Below, piece by piece: positions 61,201 to 64,000 of a DNA stretch of 64,000 bases. The notes under the pieces are model-generated. The model saw nothing but the letters and a program-made list of their open reading frames with translations. It did not search any database and had not been told where the DNA came from. Position 1 is the stretch's first letter; every line of letters begins with the position of its first letter. Source of the DNA: Pseudorasbora parva (lineage: Eukaryota; Chordata; Actinopteri; Cypriniformes; Gobionidae); assembly GCF_024679245.1 (NCBI RefSeq), contig NC_090178.1:51392962-51456961 (forward strand), written 5' to 3'. The position numbers and the translations under genes are program-made.

Positions 61201-63003
61201 ACAACCTTTGCTTTGAGAGAGCCTTTCCCTTCAGCTTCCCACCATAACAGAAAAAGAGCTGGTCTGAGGTCTTGAAACAGGATCAGGATCATCTGAGAAT
61301 CACCCGGCCCGAATTCCAGGCACACTTCGTCAACCGAAAATGCCTGCAGGTCCCCCACCCTCTTGATGGAGGCCAAAGCGATTAGGAGTGCTGTCTTCAT
61401 CAACTGACCGCAATGGCTCAAAGGGAAGCTTCTGCGGAGCATTTAAGACTACTGCAAGGTCCAAAGAGGGTAGGAGGGGCCGCAAGGAGGATTCAGTCTC
61501 CTTACCCCCCTCAGGAACCTGATGATCAGGTCGTGCTGACTTACCTATTTGTTCTCCAAGAGATTTTGGTGGGCAGAAATAGTGGCCACATATGGAGACA
61601 GGTGTTGCGCATTAGCCCTGGCTATAAACACTGTGATGCATGCATCGGATTGTTCTTTATGTAATAATCTATGTTGATTTTGCATCTGTCCCTATTCAAA
61701 TAAACATATACTTTAAGGGTGGAAGGAGACAGCCTTCGTTCCAACCCTTCTTGGAGGAACAAGAGCACAGACCCGATCTGGCATTTCCAGGGGTCTTCTT
61801 GGCGAGAAGAACACCAGGTGACGAAGAGGTTCCACTTCAGAGGTTCCACAGTTTCCAGGAGCCACATGTGGAGGTTCCAAAGATTGGGACGTGAGTGCCA
61901 TAGGGTGCCCCGTCTCTGAGATAGGAGGTCCTTCCTCAGAGGTAAAGGCCAGGGAGGGGCTGTCGCAAGTAGTACGAATCCTGAGAACCAGATCCGGCCG
62001 TGCCAATATCAGGCGACCAGAAGGACCTGCTCCTTGTCCTCCCTGATCTTGCACAGAAGCTGTGCGAGAAGGCTCACTGGGGGGAACACATACTTGTGCA
62101 GGCCCTGCGGCCAGCTGTGCACCAGTGCATCCGTGCCGAGCGTGCCCTCGGTCAGGGAATAGTACAGGCTGCAGTGGGACAAGTTGTGGGAGGCAAACAG
62201 ATCTACCTATGCGTCGCTGAACTGATCCCAAATCAGCTGGACCGTCTGGGGATGGAGTCTTCACTCTCCAGGGAGGGGCCGAACCCATGAGAGCTCGTCG
62301 GCTGCACGGATCAGTTCTCCCGGAATATGGACAGCACGAAGGGACCTCAGATGCTTCTGACTCCATAAAATGTGATGGCAAAGATTTCTTTAACCACATT
62401 AGGGTGCTGCTGACCCGTGGGCCAGCAGCTGAACAAAATATTCTCCCCCGACCCTCCACTGTGGGAAGAAGCGTTCCTGCTACCATCTCCCTTAAATAAC
62501 TGCCCATCCCTGAGCTGTCTGCACCAGAAGCGCCGCTTGGCCTGGCATTTTTTTCGCGGGCTGCAGGGCTGGAGCGGACTGGGGTGTCTTCCTGCGGCTT
62601 GGAAGCTGCTGCTGGGGCTGTGCATGGATTGAGGCTCAGATTTACACAAACTGACACACATACACACACCTCTGCTCCTGACGTGTGCGCCACTGCGGAT
62701 TGAAGAACAGAAAGACGGGACGAAGCCGAAGCCTCCCCCCAGTATCATATGTTTTAAAGGTTAATCGCATATTTTTTAGGGGGGCTGAAGCCCCCCTATA
62801 ATGGGCCTAGCGATGCCCATGACCGTGCGTAACAAAGAGAAGAACACTACAGGAGGGTTAATAATAACTTAGTCACTTACTGGTTTCCAGCAGTGAGGTA
62901 AAACTCGGTTTCCTTTGTGAAAGAGAATCGGACTTCAGCTGGCAGAGCAAGGGGAGTGTCATAATCAATAACTTGGGGCGTGCCCTCAGCATACACACGC
63001 CAC
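43789..63003 (-). CDS. Lipoxygenase, ALOX5/ALOXE3-like (11 exons seen, N-terminus outside window)
   Basis: Animal lipoxygenases use a non-haem iron to insert oxygen into polyunsaturated fatty acids, or as ALOXE3-type isomerases rearrange hydroperoxides. Eleven minus-strand exons join in frame for about 528 codons: 62881-63003, 59605-59708, 59337-59506, 59088-59231, 58689-58892, 56009-56095, 55577-55746, 55346-55467, 55097-55197, 54538-54708, 43789-43968. Their lengths (123, 104, 170, 144, 204, 87, 170, 122, 101, 171, 180) follow the conserved vertebrate lipoxygenase pattern, equivalent to ALOX5 exons 4-14 from memory. Iron ligands are visible: HLLRTH (two His), QHAAVNNGQ (His and Asn) and the C-terminal Ile of NSVAI. 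The Ala of INIMARNLL occupies the stereocontrol position. No stop or frameshift was found. PLAT-domain exons 1-3 must lie beyond 64000. The exact paralogue is unresolved. Confidence 0.93.
44300..44395. mobile_element. Fragment related to foldback element A
   Basis: AACATTAACTAAG then ATCATGAATTATGGTTTATT and ATGATCATGATGTTTT match the arm of element A near 37830-37880. It may be the left remnant of the relative at 51590-52640, separated from it by later insertions. Confidence 0.5.
44588..45388. repeat. 800-bp hairpin: two inverted arms of about 370 bp
   Basis: The left arm (44588-44959) and right arm (45017-45388) are inverse complements over almost their whole length, for example CAGACTTCTAAGGC at 44607 with its complement at 45351. 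GAATGGAAAGCACAGGATTG at 44826 is likewise mirrored near 45143. The loop is only about 57 bp. This is the structure of a foldback/MITE-like insertion. It lies in the last lipoxygenase intron just before the DIRS element. Confidence 0.85.
45461..45810. repeat. DIRS inverted terminal repeat and inner repeat, left side
   Basis: GACGTAACGTCAGTGACTGA occurs at about 45511 and again at about 45831, framing ACGTCTCGGTTACGTATGTA and its inverse near 45790-45810. The segment 45514-45712 pairs with the right end of the element. The inner copy fits the internal complementary region of DIRS elements. Confidence 0.8.
46369..47390 (-). pseudogene. DIRS tyrosine recombinase, one stop codon
   Basis: The N-terminal part ([19 protein letters not shown]) lies at the end of the 47173-48570 frame. 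It stops at TAG 47173-47175, where the + strand copy has a Lys codon. It continues in the same frame at 46369-47166: [52 protein letters not shown] and [13 protein letters not shown]. The Arg, His and Tyr pattern of tyrosine recombinases is present. A single nonsense change separates it from an open gene. Confidence 0.88.
47298..48488 (-). pseudogene. DIRS RNase H domain and linker
   Basis: This 396-codon frame is in the same frame as the RT palm across the TAG. It reads [25 protein letters not shown] (first catalytic Asp), [16 protein letters not shown] (Glu), [17 protein letters not shown] (Asp) and [10 protein letters not shown] (last acidic region). The tail [19 protein letters not shown] leads towards the recombinase. 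Catalytic positions look complete. It is labelled pseudogene only because of the upstream breaks. Confidence 0.88.
48528..49422 (-). pseudogene. DIRS reverse transcriptase, one frameshift
   Basis: The first frame (48736-49422) carries [38 protein letters not shown] and DLRVL, the RT fingers. After a shift near 48867 the palm continues in 48528-48866: [34 protein letters not shown] and [13 protein letters not shown] is the catalytic motif. A TAG at 48528-48530 then interrupts the passage to RNase H. Everything else is well kept, so damage is recent. Confidence 0.88.
49386..49509. repeat. 62-bp tandem duplication inside the DIRS element
   Basis: The block starting GCTCAGAGATGGGTTTGTCA at 49386 is repeated at 49448 almost without change. 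It lies between the Gag-like and RT frames. As 62 is not a multiple of 3, it shifts any frame crossing it. Confidence 0.9.
49611..51005 (-). CDS. DIRS Gag-like protein
   Basis: This intact 464-codon frame is the first ORF of the element. It opens [20 protein letters not shown] with a Cys/His-rich start (C-x3-C, later SHCG), has a Pro/Ala/Ser-rich middle with the acidic [14 protein letters not shown], and a helical core including [20 protein letters not shown]. It ends in a Pro/Arg-rich basic tail ([20 protein letters not shown]). It plays the nucleocapsid role by position; sequence similarity to other Gag proteins cannot be tested here. No frameshift is visible. Confidence 0.8.
   Translation of the reverse strand: MSHPCASGCGRSLHSSDGHSHCLACLGFQHAQAALVDESCSHCGNMAIPVLRSRLNDLRAAAGVRVPSVTPRSDVSGPRGVSSAGGQGDLRVMVWNTAPMLMPRPTPPSVAPVPASVVMEPAASVSAGPRVSFGTPEENEMSVTASQGGLESSEDDDSAVLPPPGAPALSESDTELTAMLARAAAAFGLEWNPPPRPERSRLDDWFLGAPPIPFFPEVHEEVAHLWRAPVSSCERLATSSAFSALDGAVARGYTRVPPVEHSVAMQLCPQSASSWRGDPKHPSKACRFTSSMVSKTYRAAGQAAASLHAMATLQAYQAKLLCDMHEGRADPGLRDELRATTDLALRATKVTAHSLGRVMSTCVVQERHLWLNLADMRDAERTRFLDAPISQAGLFGGAVESFAQQFSAAQKQTEAIKHILPRRPAAAPQAPPAQSPQLPRRRGRPPAVPPTPAGPQQQPSPGRS
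51250..51449. repeat. DIRS inverted terminal repeat, right side
   Basis: Inverse complement of 45514-45712, including TCAGTCACTGACGTTACGTC. Because the element is on the minus strand, this is its upstream end. Confidence 0.85.
51282..51300 (-). promoter_or_regulatory. Candidate DIRS promoter (E-box plus TATA)
   Basis: On the minus strand the ITR reads CCCACGTGGGTATATAAGGA: a palindromic CACGTG box 2 bp before TATATAAGG. It lies about 280 bp before the Gag-like start, as expected for the element's promoter. The same motif exists in mirrored position at 45641-45657. Confidence 0.6.
51590..52640. mobile_element. Second copy related to foldback element A
   Basis: CATTATAATACAGTAGTCAT then CATTAACTGAGCATTAGCTT at about 51810 matches element A at about 37970. 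AAACTCCTGTTAG then ATCCTGATGATTCATGAGAT at about 52535 matches the arm of A near 38725. Internal inverted pairing exists between about 51640-51760 and 52240-52380. It ends near TTGTTACC at about 52632, a worn version of the shared terminus. Confidence 0.65.
52920..53330. mobile_element. Worn DNA-transposon relict with GTAATGC-type ends
   Basis: GGGGAGAGTGGGGTAAAGTG and GTCTCACTTTACCCC are inverted to each other, and TAATGCGTTACTCCAAACAC lies near 53280. Both motifs are common in fish repeat families. No protein is encoded. Confidence 0.45.
53331..54442. other. Last lipoxygenase intron, unassigned part
   Basis: No domain was recognised. The text GGCCACAACTTCTCTAAATA followed by TTGGAAAGCTTTGAGACGA around 54290-54350 looks like a dispersed repeat. 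Confidence 0.4.
54443..54487. repeat. (CA)n microsatellite
   Basis: About 22 CA units, 50 bp from a lipoxygenase splice donor. Confidence 0.95.
54538..54708 (-). CDS. Lipoxygenase exon (exon 13 equivalent)
   Basis: The 171-bp phase 0-0 exon encodes [32 protein letters not shown] and [13 protein letters not shown]. The donor is GTGAGT and the acceptor CCCCAG. WMPN-P and RKPPP are conserved lipoxygenase landmarks. Confidence 0.95.
55097..55197 (-). CDS. Lipoxygenase exon (exon 12 equivalent)
   Basis: The 101-bp exon encodes [20 protein letters not shown] and [14 protein letters not shown]. The His and Asn of this last motif are iron ligands. The acceptor TTCCCAG at 55198 was chosen over an internal TTTCAG because it gives the conserved 101-bp length and the correct phase. 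Confidence 0.95.
55253..55295. repeat. (CA)n microsatellite
   Basis: About 21 CA units in a short (148-bp) lipoxygenase intron. Confidence 0.95.
55346..55467 (-). CDS. Lipoxygenase exon (exon 11 equivalent)
   Basis: The 122-bp exon encodes [38 protein letters not shown]. The sequence is typical of the alpha-helical catalytic domain. The phase is 2 to 1. Confidence 0.95.
55577..55746 (-). CDS. Lipoxygenase exon (exon 10 equivalent)
   Basis: The 170-bp exon encodes [37 protein letters not shown] and [18 protein letters not shown]. The acceptor CTCTTAG gives the conserved 170-bp size. Confidence 0.95.
56009..56095 (-). CDS. Lipoxygenase exon (exon 9 equivalent)
   Basis: The 87-bp phase 0-0 exon encodes [20 protein letters not shown] and ISKDGAITT. 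The Ala in IMARNL aligns, by counting 38 residues from the second His of HLLRTH, with the Ala/Gly stereocontrol position of mammalian lipoxygenases. Confidence 0.95.
56646..57219 (-). mobile_element. 5S-rRNA-derived SINE (SINE3-like)
   Basis: Read on the minus strand, the head (about 57219-57100) resembles 5S rRNA: GAAGCTAAGCAGGGCTGAGC, CTGGTCAGTACCTGGATGGG and AGACCAACTGGGAA match the internal promoter region of 5S genes. The tail, at the low-coordinate end, has GCGCTTTGAGTGCCTT and AGCGCTATATAAATTGAACG followed by (TTA)n, an L2/CR1-like 3' end. This head-and-tail combination defines SINE3-type elements of fish. Confidence 0.85.
57471..58280 (+). pseudogene. Tc1 transposase, truncated and frameshifted
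   Basis: The N-terminal helix-turn-helix region is at 57471-57740 ([40 protein letters not shown]). A shift leads to 57697-57906 ([35 protein letters not shown]). A stop follows, then the catalytic start at 57918-58103 ([28 protein letters not shown]). Degenerate text continues to [16 protein letters not shown]. The block with the catalytic Glu (SPDLNPIEN) is missing because the copy is cut at 58282. Confidence 0.88.
58283..58680. mobile_element. Foldback-family terminus C
   Basis: It starts GGTAACACTTTACAATATGG, sharing its first 13 bases with elements A and B, and continues in AT-rich text with TTAATTAATGC and short inverted repeats. No matching right end was found before the lipoxygenase exon at 58689. 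Confidence 0.55.
58689..58892 (-). CDS. Lipoxygenase exon (exon 8 equivalent, two iron His)
   Basis: The 204-bp phase 0-0 exon encodes [40 protein letters not shown] and [21 protein letters not shown]-x4-H provides two iron ligands. Confidence 0.96.
59088..59231 (-). CDS. Lipoxygenase exon (exon 7 equivalent)
   Basis: The 144-bp phase 0-0 exon encodes [35 protein letters not shown] and MMMPIAIQ. The acceptor is CACCCAG and the donor GTGAAT. Confidence 0.95.
59337..59506 (-). CDS. Lipoxygenase exon (exon 6 equivalent)
   Basis: The 170-bp exon encodes [40 protein letters not shown] and [20 protein letters not shown] is a lipoxygenase hallmark. The acceptor is TTTGCAG. Confidence 0.96.
59605..59708 (-). 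CDS. Lipoxygenase exon (exon 5 equivalent)
   Basis: The 104-bp exon encodes [20 protein letters not shown] and [14 protein letters not shown]. It is less conserved than its neighbours but fits in phase, length and position. Confidence 0.88.
59878..59975 (-). mobile_element. Retroposon 3' tail
   Basis: GTCAAGTCAAGTCAAGTCAA then CTTTATTCATATAGCACTTT and AAAGCAGCTTCACAGTG form a very common reverse-oriented retroposon end in cyprinid-like genomes. The body is missing or unrecognised. Confidence 0.65.
60290..60740 (+). mobile_element. Relict of a THAP-domain DNA element
   Basis: Non-coding text is followed at about 60500-60663 by a decayed THAP C-terminal half: FYVCANRE in one frame, then [20 protein letters not shown] and KLLLKK in another. 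The order resembles the THAP pattern of C-x2-H followed by PDCF and a G-x-LKK segment, as in the better-kept ORF at 63543-63833. A one-base shift separates the blocks. The boundaries are approximate. Confidence 0.55.
61100..62700 (-). mobile_element. DIRS element with internal deletion
   Basis: Minus-strand order from the right: a short Gag-tail/linker region (62500-62693), a join near 62380 to RNase H, the RNase H linker ([15 protein letters not shown]), and recombinase blocks ([19 protein letters not shown] at about 61830, [20 protein letters not shown] at about 61400). The whole RT is missing. The recombinase is further shortened and split by about 105 bp of foreign sequence at about 61600-61710. 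Confidence 0.8.
61713..62693 (-). pseudogene. DIRS fusion frame (Gag-tail to RNase H out-of-frame text)
   Basis: A 326-codon open frame crosses the deletion. Its first third reads [14 protein letters not shown] and [14 protein letters not shown], related to the Gag tail and linker of the full element. Its later part is the RNase H and linker region, mostly in a shadow frame ([20 protein letters not shown] also occurs in the shadow frame of the full copy). It is not a functional protein. Confidence 0.6.
62881..63003 (-). CDS. Lipoxygenase exon (exon 4 equivalent)
   Basis: The 123-bp exon encodes [41 protein letters not shown]-x-VYAEG-P and EVRFSF mark the start of the catalytic domain. The acceptor is CTCCCAG. 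It is the most upstream lipoxygenase exon in the window; no exon 3 was found up to 64000. Confidence 0.93.
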
Positions 63004-63542
63004 CTGGGAGTAGAATATTCAACCATATTTCACTGGAAGGAATTCACTGATTTTATTTTAATTTAATGCAGACATTTCACTGGCACACATGACTTGTATT
63101 GGTATGCTGCTCACAAACCTAAATAACGTTTGTTGCTCTTCTCTCTGCCTCGTCCTGTGTCTTTGTGCTATTATGTTGATGTCCTCGAACACAAGTGAAG
63201 CTGAAATGGAAACATTAATTCATATGACAATGACTTGTCATCCATGTGATTTTTATAGACACTTTAACTTAAAGGTGCACTAGAATGAAAAATTGAATAA
63301 ACCTTGCCATAGTGAAATAATAAGAGTTCAGTACATGGACATCACATACTGTGAGTCTCAAACACTATTGCCTACAACTTCATATGTAAATCTTGCACAT
63401 GAATAACACCACGGAAAAATAGGCAAATCTCAACATAACACCAAATGTGACACAATCGCTGGGATCATTAATATGTACGCCTCCAAACATTTGCATATGT
63501 CAGCACATGTACATTCACAAGCGTCACACAAGGATAGCGAAA

Positions 63543-63833
63543 ATGGCAGATCATGGACTTAAATGTCATGTTCCAGGCTGTGCAGGGGACGTGAGGACTT
63601 TTCTACCATTCCCACAGACAAAAAATACAATAGTCATGGTTTATGTTTATTATAATCGGATACCACAACAATTTAATTCACAATCGTTCGTTTGTTTGGC
63701 CCATTTCACCCCGGACGGTTTTTCTAACCTGGGACAATATCAAGCAAGCTTCGCTCAGCGTCTAAAACTGAAGAAAGGGGCAATTCCAACTATATTCCTG
63801 CAAGCAGTAAGAAGTGATTTATCCACTTATTGA
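63543..63833 (+). CDS. THAP-domain-like protein, 96 residues
   Basis: The frame from ATG 63543 (earlier in-frame ATGs give no THAP text) reads LKCHVPGCAGDVRTFLPFPQ near the start. QSFVCLAHFTPDGF, GQYQASFAQRLKLKKGAIPT and IF follow. This fits the C2-CH zinc finger: C-x4-C near residue 8, C-x2-H near residue 53, and the AVPTIF-like box as AIPTIF. The conserved Trp after the FP motif is absent (VYVYYNR instead), so DNA binding may be altered. THAP domains serve as DNA-binding parts of P-element-like transposases and of host proteins. The protein consists of little else. It is likely transposon-derived. Confidence 0.65.
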   Translation: MADHGLKCHVPGCAGDVRTFLPFPQTKNTIVMVYVYYNRIPQQFNSQSFVCLAHFTPDGFSNLGQYQASFAQRLKLKKGAIPTIFLQAVRSDLSTY

Positions 63834-63841
63834 CTGTCTAA

Positions 63842-63940
63842 ACAAGTTCAAGTTCAAGTTTTATTTGTCACATACACAGTTATGCAGAATACAACCGGCA
63901 GTGAAATGTAAACAGGTCCGCTCCATTGACAGCAAATAAC
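63842..63940 (-). mobile_element. Retroposon 3' tail
   Basis: AAGTTCAAGTTCAAGTTTTA then TTTGTCACATACACAGTTAT and CCGGCAGTGAAATG form a widespread reverse-oriented fish retroposon end. It lies just behind the THAP ORF. Confidence 0.65.
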
Positions 63941-64000
63941 AATTAACAAAAAAAAGCACAATAAATTATAAAATAGGAATAGAATAAGGTGCTATATATA

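Larger units (their letters stand above)
63273..64000 (+). mobile_element. TTAA-flanked element, left part, with THAP-domain ORF
   Basis: TTAA at 63269-63272 is followed by AGGTGCACTAGAATG, whose first ten bases equal the terminus of the 7-kb satellite element at 6770. An ORF with THAP features lies 270 bp inside. The right end lies beyond the window or has been lost. A retroposon tail begins at 63842. Confidence 0.6.

Overview
The window looks like repeat-rich nuclear DNA of a ray-finned fish, probably a cyprinid-like teleost. This rests on two vertebrate genes with canonical GT-AG introns, and on the mobile-element mix: DIRS tyrosine-recombinase retrotransposons, L2/CR1-like and L1/Tx1-like LINEs, Tc1 transposons, a 5S-rRNA-headed SINE and many foldback elements. 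There is no sign of bacterial or plasmid organisation. The species cannot be fixed from the sequence alone.

Two host genes lie tail to tail. On the + strand (4109-30459) is a uromodulin/GP2-like ZP-domain glycoprotein gene. I assembled 13 exons in consistent phase: four D8C modules, two short Ser/Thr or spacer exons, an EGF-like exon, a ZP domain split over several exons, a basic cleavage region and a hydrophobic C-terminal tail. The signal-peptide exon was not found. On the - strand (63003 down to 43789) is an animal lipoxygenase of the ALOX5/ALOXE3-like group. Eleven exons are present, equivalent to ALOX5 exons 4-14, in uninterrupted frame, with all visible iron ligands and the C-terminal Ile. 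The N-terminal PLAT exons lie beyond the window end.

Layout. 1-2500: 3' part of a decayed DIRS element (+). 2530-2890: LINE fragment. 4109-30459: GP2-like gene, with introns loaded with a TA-flanked 694-bp MITE, a 7-kb TTAA-flanked element carrying 86 copies of a 74-bp repeat, a Tc1 relict, and about 10 kb of nested LINEs including a nearly full L2. 30.5-43.8 kb: intergenic graveyard with LINE pieces, a DIRS scrap, a possible solo LTR, two L1/Tx1 3' ends, a foldback element hosting a retroposon with about 80 copies of a 31/32-bp repeat, and a second 2.6-kb foldback element with a perfect 8-bp target duplication. 43.8-63.0 kb: lipoxygenase gene. Its last intron contains an 800-bp hairpin and a complete DIRS element on the - strand; other introns hold a SINE-in-Tc1-cut-by-foldback nest, a THAP-domain relict and an internally deleted DIRS copy. 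63.27-64 kb: start of a TTAA-flanked element with an open THAP-domain ORF, whose terminus matches the 7-kb satellite-bearing element.

The two host genes act separately: one would make a secreted or GPI-anchored filament-forming glycoprotein, the other a lipid-oxidising enzyme. The striking biology is in the repeats: two independent minisatellite expansions inside mobile elements, foldback families sharing a 13-bp terminus, and two THAP-domain relics.
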